9,380 nt of DNA from NCBI RefSeq assembly GCF_021647475.1, contig NZ_JAKIUR010000075.1, forward strand, positions 1 to 9,380, read 5' to 3'. Below, piece after piece: positions 1 to 6,896 of the stretch. Numbering within the stretch: position 1 is the stretch's first letter; the number at the start of each line of letters is the position of its first letter. Position numbers and translations under genes: made by a program. The notes under the pieces were generated by a model. It ran no database searches, had not been told where the DNA came from, and saw nothing but the letters and a program-made list of their open reading frames with translations. The stretch is from Lutibacter sp. GTDB taxonomy: Bacteria > Bacteroidota > Bacteroidia > Flavobacteriales > Flavobacteriaceae.

Positions 1-649
1 ACTACTTGATGTCATTGATGTAAATTATTGATTATCAGTATAATATACAAATAATTAATAACTTTGACAACTATAAATCAACTGATTATCTAGCTTTTAT
101 CAAAGAAAAAGTGTGAGTTTGCCCTGGCCATTTGATAGTTGTAATTGCATATTATGTTAAATATCCCAGAATGTTTAGTTTTCATAAGAAACTTTATTAC
201 TTGGGTCATTAAACATTGGTATATTAACTTTTCGTTTAATTTTAATATTCTGTACAATTATTAAATATTTTTTTAATTCTTGATTCTCAAGAAACTTCTC
301 GTTAAACATTTGTAGCTATAATTTGCCATTATGTTAAATTGCCGCTGTCAATCACTTTATTGTTTTGAATATTTAAGAATATTCTCGTTCTAAAAGCTTT
401 CAGGATGTTCTCGTTGTATTGGCACAGCAGTTTAAAAATTTCTAAACACTTGCCTCTTGTTTTATAGGGGCTAAAACACTATACTTTCGACTTCGCTAGC
501 AAAAAAAGTGTTCCAATAACTTAAGTAAAATAAGCTTTTTTGAAGGAACATTGCAATTATTACTTAGCTTTTACCATAGCAAAATAACATAGATTAGATC
601 GTTATAATACACTTTTGAAAATAGGCTACTTGTCATTTGGTATTAGTTT
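1..649. other. Gene-free AT-rich stretch with degenerate repeats
   Basis: I find no believable coding region here on either strand. What can be seen: an imperfect direct repeat of about 34 bases (129-162 and 307-339) ending in the identical 12-mer ATTATGTTAAAT; an 8-bp inverted repeat AATGTTTA/TAAACATT (170-177, 210-217); the octamer TTCTCGTT three times (296-303, 382-389, 408-415); and a hairpin at 501-550 listed separately. Positions 420-500 are less AT-rich than the rest. The stretch could be a decayed mobile element or a long spacer after the transporter operon. I cannot assign it to a known family. Confidence 0.5.
501..550 (-). terminator. Candidate intrinsic terminator after the transporter operon
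   Basis: Read on the minus strand, TGTTCC (550-545) pairs with GGAACA (514-509), and a run of seven T (507-501) follows one base later. The 30-base loop can extend the structure with CTTA/TAAG. It lies about 100 bases past the stop of the AI-2E family gene. The stem is short and the loop long, so this is only a candidate end for the three-gene transcript. Confidence 0.35.
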
Positions 650-1696
650 TTATTTAATATTTATTAATTCTGAGCCTGTAATTAAATTTGCAAATATTTT
701 TGTTTTTGGAAATTGCGATAATATTATTTTAATAAATACTGTTATTGGTATTGCTAGTATTAAGCCTGGAATCCCCCAAATAAATCCCCAAAACATTAAC
801 ATAACTAAAATAGTTATCACATTTATTGAGAATGATTTTCCCATAAAGATTGGTTCTAAAATTCCTCCCATAATTACTTGAACAAGTGTAATAGTTAAAA
901 TAAAAAAAAGTAAAATACTTGTTGTATCTATTTCAACAAAAGCGAATAACGATAAAAGTAGTACTGAAATTACTGAGCCTATCATTTGAACAAAGTTAAT
1001 CACAAATGCTAATAATCCCCAAAAAATTGGGAAACTTACATCAAAGAAATAACAAGCGAGTGTAAAGCCTAAGCCTGTAAAAAAACTAATAATAAATTTT
1101 ACTTTAAGAAAAGTAATAAGATCTTTTTCAATTCTCATAAATACTTTAATAGATGAAATTTTTTGTTTAAAAAGTGTACTGTTTAATACTTTCTGAAAAT
1201 TTAAAGATTCTGCAAGCAATAAAATTGTAAAAAACGCAGTCATTAAAGTCATTGAAATTAAATTACCAATAAAATCAATACTTGAACCAAAGTTTTTACT
1301 CAAATCAAATTTTTGAAAATAATGTACTATAATTCTTTTTTCTGTCGATCTTTCAATACCTAAAATTTTTTCTAGAGGTATTATTATTGTTTCCAATTTT
1401 GATTCTGCTTTAGCAATTAAACCATTTTCAGAAGCTATTATTTCTTTACTGGAAAGTTGAATAATTTCACTTGTTAGTTTAAAAAAGAGTCCAATAATAA
1501 TAATAACAATTATAAGATTTATTGTTTTTGGAATTTTTCTCTTTCTTAGCCATCGCATTAATGGTAAAAACAATAGTGCAATAAACATTGAGAAAACAAG
1601 CGGTATAAAAATAAACGATAGCAATTTTAGTATATAAAAAATTACTGGCAAAGCAATAATGAGTAATAATATATTAGTAGTTTTTCTCTTTTTCAT
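650..1696 (-). CDS. AI-2E family transporter (PerM/TqsA-like membrane protein)
   Basis: This 348-residue integral membrane protein belongs to the AI-2E transporter family (PF01594), whose members include E. coli TqsA (AI-2 export) and YdiK, and which also contains proposed Na+/H+ antiporters. Visible architecture fits the family: two hydrophobic helices at about 8-46, a basic turn (RKRK, 51-54), a third helix at 59-76, a soluble stretch at about 77-140, then helices at about 142-163, 198-218, 222-250, 258-278 and 292-326. The C-terminal family signature is clear: EPIFMG (281-286) and WGFIWGIPGLILAIP (303-317). In the usual IPyiG motif after the FWGLLAF segment, this protein has VQMIGS (236-241), so the proline is replaced by glutamine. 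It is the last gene of the run with NhaA (24-base gap), which favours an ion-related role over signalling, but substrate cannot be read from sequence. Confidence 0.85.
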   Translation of the reverse strand: MKKRKTTNILLLIIALPVIFYILKLLSFIFIPLVFSMFIALLFLPLMRWLRKRKIPKTINLIIVIIIIGLFFKLTSEIIQLSSKEIIASENGLIAKAESKLETIIIPLEKILGIERSTEKRIIVHYFQKFDLSKNFGSSIDFIGNLISMTLMTAFFTILLLAESLNFQKVLNSTLFKQKISSIKVFMRIEKDLITFLKVKFIISFFTGLGFTLACYFFDVSFPIFWGLLAFVINFVQMIGSVISVLLLSLFAFVEIDTTSILLFFILTITLVQVIMGGILEPIFMGKSFSINVITILVMLMFWGFIWGIPGLILAIPITVFIKIILSQFPKTKIFANLITGSELINIK

Positions 1697-1720
1697 TATT
1701 CTATTTATTTGATTTCACCT

Positions 1721-3043
1721 TTATACGAGAGTTTTATTAATTATTTTAAGGTTTTTATTTGTCAATTTTAATATGGTGTAACCTATTAAACCAGAAATTA
1801 GTGAGCCTAAAAGTATTCCTATTTTTGCTGAATCGATATAACTTGGCGATGTTACAAAGGCTAAATTGGCTATAAATATTGACATGGTAAAGCCAACTCC
1901 TGCAAGAATAGCTACACCAATAATTTGCTTAAAGTTTACACCTGTTGGCAATGCAATAATTTTTAATTTTGTGCCAATATATGATAATAGTGATACCCCA
2001 ACTAATTTACCTACAAACAATCCAATTGCTATATTAAAAATTAGCGAGTAATCTAACTTCATTGAAGTATTTATAATAACACCTGCATTTGATAATGCAA
2101 AAACAGGCATTATAAAATAGGCAACAAAACTATGAAGCGTGTTTTCTAAATCTTGTAAAGGTGATTTTACTTTTTCAGTACACGTTTTTAAATCTTCAAT
2201 TTGTGTTATTTGATTTTTAGAAAGTATATTATTTTGGTTATTGCTATCAGATTTTATATTACCAAGTATATGAGTTAACTGATTTGCATATTCTTTAATA
2301 TTAATTTTTTGCCTAATAGGAATTGTAAAAGCTAATAATACTCCTGCAATTGTAGGATGAATACCCGATTTTAGAAATAAAATCCAAACAATTACACCAA
2401 AAACTAAGAATACATAATTTATATAGATTTTTTTGTAGGATAAAAAAGCCAAAATCGAAATTAGAAGAAGGGCATATATTAATAACATCCAATTAATTGC
2501 TGTACTATAAAAAATGGCTATTACTAACACAGCACCAATATCATCAATAATGGCAAATGCGGTTAAAAACACTTTTATACTTAATGGAACTCTATTTCCT
2601 AAAAGTTTTAAAATTGCTAAAGCAAACGCAATATCAGTTGCCATAGGAATTCCCCAACCTCGTGCAGTTTCGGGGTTTTTATTAAGAATAAAAAATAGTG
2701 CAATAGGAACAATAACACCTCCTAATGCTGCAAAAAATGGAAATGCAGCTTTTTTTATAGTATTTAATTCACCTATTAAAAATTCTCTTTTTAGTTCTAA
2801 ACCAATAAGAAAAAAGAAAATTGCCATTAACCCATCATTAATCCACAGAATAAGTGGTTTTTCAAGTTCAAAATCTTGAAAACTAAAACCTATTTTGTAT
2901 TGCCATAACGATTCATATTGTTGTACAAATGATGAATTTGCCCAAATTAAAGCAATAATTGTTGCCCCAAAAAGAAGGATTCCACCTAAACTCTCTGTTT
3001 TTACAAATTTTTGAAAAGGAGTACGTATTATTTTTTTTAACAT
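1721..3043 (-). CDS. nhaA: Na+/H+ antiporter NhaA
   Basis: Inner-membrane electrogenic Na+(Li+)/H+ antiporter that exports sodium using inward proton flow, important at alkaline pH and high salt. The 440-residue protein carries the diagnostic NhaA features. The segment around 69-87 contains GLMAIFFFLIGLE and ends with KRE, the pH-sensing cluster (E83, R86, E87). ATDIAF (135-140) supplies T136 and D137 of the unwound helix. The ion-binding aspartate pair is D167-D168 in IIDDIG. K346 in FVGKLVG matches the conserved lysine of helix 10, and GVGFTMSIFI (382-391) matches helix 11. A hydrophilic loop at about 245-300 precedes the conserved SPLQDLENTLHSFVAYFIMP segment; it is longer than in E. coli NhaA (388 residues). 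The gene follows the CPA antiporter after 38 bases and precedes the AI-2E gene by 24 bases, so co-transcription is likely. Confidence 0.96.
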   Translation of the reverse strand: MLKKIIRTPFQKFVKTESLGGILLFGATIIALIWANSSFVQQYESLWQYKIGFSFQDFELEKPLILWINDGLMAIFFFLIGLELKREFLIGELNTIKKAAFPFFAALGGVIVPIALFFILNKNPETARGWGIPMATDIAFALAILKLLGNRVPLSIKVFLTAFAIIDDIGAVLVIAIFYSTAINWMLLIYALLLISILAFLSYKKIYINYVFLVFGVIVWILFLKSGIHPTIAGVLLAFTIPIRQKINIKEYANQLTHILGNIKSDSNNQNNILSKNQITQIEDLKTCTEKVKSPLQDLENTLHSFVAYFIMPVFALSNAGVIINTSMKLDYSLIFNIAIGLFVGKLVGVSLLSYIGTKLKIIALPTGVNFKQIIGVAILAGVGFTMSIFIANLAFVTSPSYIDSAKIGILLGSLISGLIGYTILKLTNKNLKIINKTLV

Positions 3044-3081
3044 TTTTAATTTTTTAAATCGAGTTTTTGGGTATTTATATT

Positions 3082-4371
3082 TTAGTTGTCATTTTCAAAA
3101 TTGTGATGCCCTTCTTCTAAACTACGTTCAATTGTATCGTGTAATTCATCATAATCGTGTAAAACATCCGAAATATTTTTTCCTCCTTTTTTAACCACTA
3201 ACGCAATTGTCATTATAGCACTTGTAATTAATATGGTATATAATAATATTCCTTGATTAAAATTTTCTATCACGTATTTTGCAGGAATTGTATAAAATAG
3301 CAACACTGTAATTAGCCCTCTGGGTGCAATAAACAATTCAGGAGTAATACTTTTATTCCAAAAAATAATTTTAAGAAACATAAATCGAACAGCATATAAA
3401 ATAGTAACAAAGGCTATACTTTGAATTGCTACTTCATAATTTACCAATGAAATTAAAGAAATTGTAACACCAAACATTACAAAGAAAAAGGTGCGTAATA
3501 TAAATGCCGATTCTAAAGTTATCACATAAAACTCTTTAAAAATGGGCTTTATTCTTTCTTTTTGTATTAGTTTTTTAAAACGACCAATAAAAAATATATC
3601 TGTGTTATTGAGTATTAAGCCAAAAAACAGAATAATTATTAAGGATGATAAATGAGATATTGAACCCAAAGCATAAACAAGCATTAATACGGCAATTATT
3701 AAAAATAGTTTAACATGACTTGTTAGTTTTTGAATACTCCAAACGGTAATATAACTAAAAGCTACCGCTACTATAATAGTGATTACAATGTTAGATGAAA
3801 CACTAAATACAACATCAGTAGTTGAATAAAACTCTTCAGATGAAGTTAAAAATTGAAATAAAATAATGCCTAAAATATCAGAGAATGTGCTTTCATAAAT
3901 CATAAATTCTTTCTTATATTCTGATAGCATAGTTACACTTGGAATTATAATTGCACTACTCATAATTGACAAGGGTACTGCATATACCAAAGCTTCATAA
4001 AAAGAGGTTTCTAAAAAATATTGAATACCCAAAGCAATTAAAAGAGAGCTTCCTATTAAGCCAAATAAAGCCATTAAAAAAGATTTTATTATTAACCTTA
4101 TTTTGTCTTTTTTAATTTTTAAATCAAGTGCAGCTTCTAAAACAATTAATATTAAACCTACTTTACCAACTACAACTAAAGCTTTTGATATTAAAGGATT
4201 TTCTTTAAGTTCAGGATAAATAAACTGTATTGCAACACCTAGCATCATTAATAAAAGAACACTTGGAATGTTAGTTTTAATTGAAATAAAATTAAAAATA
4301 AAACTAAAAATAATAATTAGTGATGCTCCTATCATAATTAAATATTCTGGCTTTATATAATCAAAATGCAT
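3082..4371 (-). CDS. Cation:proton antiporter (CPA superfamily)
   Basis: A 429-residue polytopic membrane protein with the Na+/H+ exchanger fold (PF00999). About 12 hydrophobic segments are visible between residues 10 and 392. Family hallmarks include LLLMMLGVAI (39-48) in an early helix, the repeat-start segment AVPLSIMSSAIIIPS (131-145), the ion-site helix YESTFSDILGIILF (159-172), FVMFGVTIS (297-305), and APRGLITVLL (349-358) with the conserved arginine R351. Where CPA1 proteins have ND and electrogenic CPA2 proteins have DD at the ion site, this one has S164-D165, so only one aspartate is present. A 35-residue acidic, His-rich tail (about 395-429) follows the last helix and lacks a recognisable TrkA/RCK domain. 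It is the first gene of the three-transporter run. I see no TAnnTTTG box in the 266 bases upstream, so either a diverged promoter or read-through from the carbonic anhydrase operon drives it. Confidence 0.88.
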   Translation of the reverse strand: MHFDYIKPEYLIMIGASLIIIFSFIFNFISIKTNIPSVLLLMMLGVAIQFIYPELKENPLISKALVVVGKVGLILIVLEAALDLKIKKDKIRLIIKSFLMALFGLIGSSLLIALGIQYFLETSFYEALVYAVPLSIMSSAIIIPSVTMLSEYKKEFMIYESTFSDILGIILFQFLTSSEEFYSTTDVVFSVSSNIVITIIVAVAFSYITVWSIQKLTSHVKLFLIIAVLMLVYALGSISHLSSLIIILFFGLILNNTDIFFIGRFKKLIQKERIKPIFKEFYVITLESAFILRTFFFVMFGVTISLISLVNYEVAIQSIAFVTILYAVRFMFLKIIFWNKSITPELFIAPRGLITVLLFYTIPAKYVIENFNQGILLYTILITSAIMTIALVVKKGGKNISDVLHDYDELHDTIERSLEEGHHNFENDN

Positions 4372-4450
4372 ATTTTATAGTGTATTTATACCTTTTTTAA
4401 ATATTATTATTAAAAATAAAAATAGTAATTTTTATAATAAAAAATTAATT

Positions 4451-4599
4451 GTATATCCGTTTTTAGTCATATAGCTAACACGTCACCCTGGATTTATTTC
4501 AGGGTCTCACTTTACTAAGTTGATTTACAATAATTATGAGATTCCCAGCCAAGCTGAGAATGACGTAGATTATAAATTTATGTGCTTTTACGGACATAC
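4451..4599. repeat. Palindromic interspersed element, copy A
   Basis: A 149-bp imperfect palindrome between the carbonic anhydrase and antiporter genes. The ends are GTATATCCGT (4451-4460) and ACGGACATAC (4590-4599), inverted repeats with one mismatch. Nested inside are CGTCA/TGACG (4481-4485, 4561-4565), TCTCA/TGAGA (4505-4509, 4537-4541), and a CCTGGATTTATTTCAGG-type core. A related element with the same end sequence and the same inner CGTCA/TGACG pair lies at 6324-6423, so this is a dispersed repeat and not a chance hairpin. No ORF is contained. The flanks are A-rich, so a target duplication cannot be judged. Confidence 0.75.
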
Positions 4600-4637
4600 A
4601 AAAAAAATTACTACTTTATTTATTTACTAAATTAATT

Positions 4638-5444
4638 TTATTCAATAAAAGACTTTACGATTCTCTCATTTAATAATTGAATAGGTCTGTAATTGCTATT
4701 CAAAATTTTTGAAAACTGCTCAATTTGCACTTTTGATGCGGTTAAAGGTGTTTTTAGCACATACCAATTTACTACTTCTGAACAAGGTGGAGTTGTTAAT
4801 GAACCTTTATAATTGTAATAACTTGTATTTTTAGGGAATAAACTTAAAATGTCAATAATATCTTCTGATTTAAACTCACCTTTAACTGTAGGAAATTTAT
4901 CTAAATACTTTGCCAGTAGTTTATTTTTTTTACCTTCTTCAAACATAATACCTAATACTGCAAAATCAGAATCTGAATGCTTATGTACAAAATGTACTTC
5001 AATAGGATAGTAATTACCATTTATGGTATGTTCACTTTTTGCGTGATAATGAAATTGTAATAATTTATAATCCTTACCATTTAAGTTTACGGTATTATCA
5101 CCATCTACATTAAATTGTACAGTATGTCCATTATTTATAATGTTTACACTTGATTTTCCATAGCTAAACTTTGGTGCTTTCAAATCATTTTCATTTAAAA
5201 TATTTTTAGTTTCTATATTAATAGGTGATTGCACTTTACCTCCACAATCAGAAAAACCTTTACATAAATTTTTCCAATTTTCTGGACCATCTTCTCCTTT
5301 GTGATGTGACCAATGTACATTGGCACAATCTATTTTTATTTTAGGATGCTTATTATAATCAGAATTAACAATTTTATTAGTTTTACACGAAGTTAAAAAT
5401 GCTAATACTAAAAAGGCTACTACTAAATTTAATTTGTTTTTCAT
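4638..5444 (-). CDS. Alpha-class carbonic anhydrase, predicted lipoprotein
   Basis: Zinc enzyme that interconverts CO2 and bicarbonate plus H+. The 268-residue precursor starts with a lysine-flanked hydrophobic signal and the lipobox LTSC (17-20), so Cys20 should be lipidated and the enzyme anchored outside the cytoplasm. The alpha-CA fold is evident: WSHHKGEDGPENW (45-57), VQSPINI (71-77), NNGH (104-107), FHYHAKSEHT (131-140), EVHFVH (149-154) and GSLTTPPCSE (214-223). By alignment to human CA II, the zinc ligands are H132, H134 and H151, the proton shuttle is H107, and the gatekeepers are E138 and T217, so all catalytic residues are present. C67 and C221 fit the disulfide of bacterial alpha-CAs; C40 and C61 might form a second. 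The gene starts 28 bases after the TetR gene and has no promoter box of its own, which suggests one transcript. Confidence 0.95.
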   Translation of the reverse strand: MKNKLNLVVAFLVLAFLTSCKTNKIVNSDYNKHPKIKIDCANVHWSHHKGEDGPENWKNLCKGFSDCGGKVQSPINIETKNILNENDLKAPKFSYGKSSVNIINNGHTVQFNVDGDNTVNLNGKDYKLLQFHYHAKSEHTINGNYYPIEVHFVHKHSDSDFAVLGIMFEEGKKNKLLAKYLDKFPTVKGEFKSEDIIDILSLFPKNTSYYNYKGSLTTPPCSEVVNWYVLKTPLTASKVQIEQFSKILNSNYRPIQLLNERIVKSFIE

Positions 5445-5472
5445 TTAATTGGTTTTAATTATTATTTATTCT

Positions 5473-6141
5473 CTATTTAATCATTTTAAAAACTAGTTCA
5501 CTATAAAATTTTGAGATAACATCTTCATTACTTTTTGTATCTGTAAGTGATGGTATATGGGCTGAATAATATCTTTGTCGGTGAGAACCTTCTACAACTG
5601 TAGATATAAGCATATGTGGAAATTTGAATGTTGGATTTATTTCTAATATTAAATTTGCAATTTGATTAACTACATTTTTGTAGGTTGTAAAACAACCATT
5701 TTTATTTTCCTCATCAACATCTTTAGTTTGATATGCTTTTACAGATTCTGTGCTGATAATTTTATGTAGCAAAACTTCATTAACATAAGAAACCAACTTG
5801 TCTTCTAAAACAGGTTCTGTCAAAATATTTAATGATCTTTTTAATTTTTCTTTAGGAGAATTTATATTGATTGTTGTTAGCACTAACCTGTAATCTGTCC
5901 AACTCCAATACCAACTTGTTAGATAAATAAGTAATGTATGTTTACTTTTAAAGTACCGGTAAATAGAACTTTCTGGAGAATTTATCTTAATACTTAGCTT
6001 TTTGAATGTGAATTTTTCAAATCCCAATTCATCAATCAGTTCAATACTATTGGAAATTATACTATTTCCTAATTCTGATGTATCTGGATTTTTTAAATAC
6101 AAATTTGAATTTACATTAATCTTTATGTTTAGATTCTTCAT
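5473..6141 (-). CDS. TetR/AcrR family transcriptional regulator
   Basis: A 222-residue one-component regulator. The N-terminal DNA-binding domain is typical: helix 1 at about 24-40 (NSIISNSIELIDELG), then the helix-turn-helix at about 44-65 (FTFKKLSIKINSPESSIYRYF) and the FKSKHTLL tail that links to the ligand domain. The C-terminal all-helical domain (about 75-222) contains a Trp-rich patch (W77, W79, W81) and a GSHRQRYYSAHIPS segment (185-198). I do not recognise its ligand class. No other in-frame ATG occurs before the DNA-binding domain, and a perfect promoter box ends 17 bases upstream, which supports this start with a short leader of about 11 bases. It sits 28 bases upstream of the carbonic anhydrase gene and probably controls itself and that gene. 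Whether it represses or activates is unknown. Confidence 0.88.
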   Translation of the reverse strand: MKNLNIKINVNSNLYLKNPDTSELGNSIISNSIELIDELGFEKFTFKKLSIKINSPESSIYRYFKSKHTLLIYLTSWYWSWTDYRLVLTTININSPKEKLKRSLNILTEPVLEDKLVSYVNEVLLHKIISTESVKAYQTKDVDEENKNGCFTTYKNVVNQIANLILEINPTFKFPHMLISTVVEGSHRQRYYSAHIPSLTDTKSNEDVISKFYSELVFKMIK

Positions 6142-6158
6142 TATAATATTCTTTTGTG

Positions 6159-6191
6159 CAAATATAATAGCATTACTATCATATATGCAAA
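6159..6191 (-). promoter_or_regulatory. Promoter of the TetR-carbonic anhydrase operon
   Basis: On the minus strand a perfect Bacteroidetes -7 box TATATTTG (6166-6159) is preceded, after a 21-base spacer, by TTTG (6191-6188) as the -33 element. The spacer contains an imperfect inverted repeat TAATAG-CATTA-CTATCA (6165-6181, 5 of 6 positions paired). A second palindrome AATAATA-C-TATTATT (6190-6204) covers the upstream edge. Repeats of this size at a promoter next to a TetR gene are good candidates for an autoregulatory operator; the operator role is inferred. Confidence 0.7.
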
Positions 6192-6323
6192 TAATACTAT
6201 TATTATTTAATATTTTTCTTTATTTTTGAAAAATATTACTTTAAAAATCACATAATAATTGATGAAAACAATGCGAAAAATAGATAAGAGAATATATTTT
6301 GTTAATTCTTTTAATTGTATGTA

Positions 6324-6423
6324 TGTCCGTAATTATTAATAATAAAGAACAACGTCATGCTGAAACAAGCCCGCCTGCTGCTGGCAGGTTCAGGGTGACG
6401 GACGTTATGTAAGATTACGGACA
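6324..6423. repeat. Palindromic interspersed element, copy B
   Basis: A 100-bp element bounded by perfect 10-bp inverted repeats TGTCCGTAAT (6324-6333) and ATTACGGACA (6414-6423). Inside are nested pairs CGTCA/TGACG (6353-6357, 6396-6400), CTGAA/TTCAG (6360-6364, 6389-6393), and a GC-rich apex CCTGC/GCAGG (6374-6378, 6384-6388). The apex is the most G+C-rich stretch in the window. The end sequence GTATGTCCGT is shared with the element at 4451-4599, as is the CGTCA/TGACG pair, but the core differs. It should fold into a long hairpin as DNA or RNA. No ORF is present. Confidence 0.75.
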
Positions 6424-6461
6424 ATCAGATTCTTTTATATTTTGGGTATAGAAACTATCTT

Positions 6462-6596
6462 ATGATAGAAGAAATTAATGAAGAATATCGAATATTTTAT
6501 AAAAATAAGAAGTATTTTTTAACAAATAACTTTTGGATTGGGTTTAACCACTCCACACACATTTTGCTCCACTGCTTCTGCCCTAACCCAAAATAA
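6462..6596 (+). other. Doubtful 44-codon ORF, possibly a decayed fragment
   Basis: An ATG-started plus-strand frame of 44 codons begins MIEEINEEYRIFYKNK and ends HCFCPNPK before TAA. The opposite strand is also open from 6611 to 6519 (30 codons, beginning MVMKHLFWVRAEAVE). The 3' half is flanked by the inverted repeat TTGGGTT/AACCCAA (6538-6544, 6585-6591). No promoter box or clear ribosome site precedes either frame and neither product is recognisable. The sequence could be a tiny gene, a gene remnant or part of another repeat. Confidence 0.2.
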
Positions 6597-6715
6597 GTGT
6601 TTCATCACCATTTTTAAGAAATATTAATTTAGAGAAAATAAAGAAGTTTAAATCTATTTTTATTTATTCCTACCAAAGCAAAGTAACATAACGCAGAACA
6701 TATAGAACAAATGTA

Positions 6716-6896
6716 ACCCGTTGTGCATTATGATAAAATTTCGTCAATTCAAGTGAATTTTAATCCTGATAAGGAGGAAAATTAGTATCGAGAATAGAAA
6801 TTTTAGTCTAAAAAATAGTTCTCGATACAATTTTCTATCGAAAATCACTCGAACTGACGTAACAGTAAGTTTAAAAAGTAATAATGCACAACGGGT
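6716..6896. mobile_element. MITE-like element, 181 bp, with 16-bp TIRs and 8-bp target duplication
   Basis: The ends are perfect 16-bp terminal inverted repeats: ACCCGTTGTGCATTAT (6716-6731) and its complement (6881-6896). They are immediately flanked by the identical octamer CAAATGTA at 6708-6715 and 6897-6904, a textbook target-site duplication. Most of the interior also pairs: CGTCA-TTC-AGTGA arms (6742-6755 with 6846-6859), then GTATCGAGAA/TTCTCGATAC (6785-6794, 6819-6828), and a TTAGTCTAA apex. The left arm has an extra stretch of about 10 bases near 6762-6774. No transposase is encoded, so movement would need one supplied in trans. The intact duplication suggests a fairly recent insertion. 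Confidence 0.9.

Noticed and set aside
615..881. Plus-strand open frame of 88 codons
   Set aside because: It overlaps the end of the AI-2E family gene on the opposite strand and has a biased, Ile/Asn-rich composition typical of an antisense shadow.
1866..2051. Plus-strand open frame of 61 codons inside nhaA
   Set aside because: Antisense shadow of the conserved C-terminal helices of NhaA.
2514..2879. Plus-strand open frame of 121 codons inside nhaA
   Set aside because: Antisense to a well-conserved nhaA segment with key residues; no promoter or recognisable domain.
4372..4637. Promoter for the antiporter operon
   Set aside because: No TAnnTTTG box was found on the minus strand here; TATA-like strings occur but are expected by chance in such AT-rich DNA.
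6002..6229. Plus-strand open frame of 75 codons
   Set aside because: It runs antisense across the TetR N-terminus and its promoter; the Phe/Ile-rich product looks like translated AT-rich DNA.
6262..6339. Plus-strand 25-codon frame (MKTMRKIDKRIYF)
   Set aside because: Very short, runs into the palindromic element, with no promoter or family resemblance.
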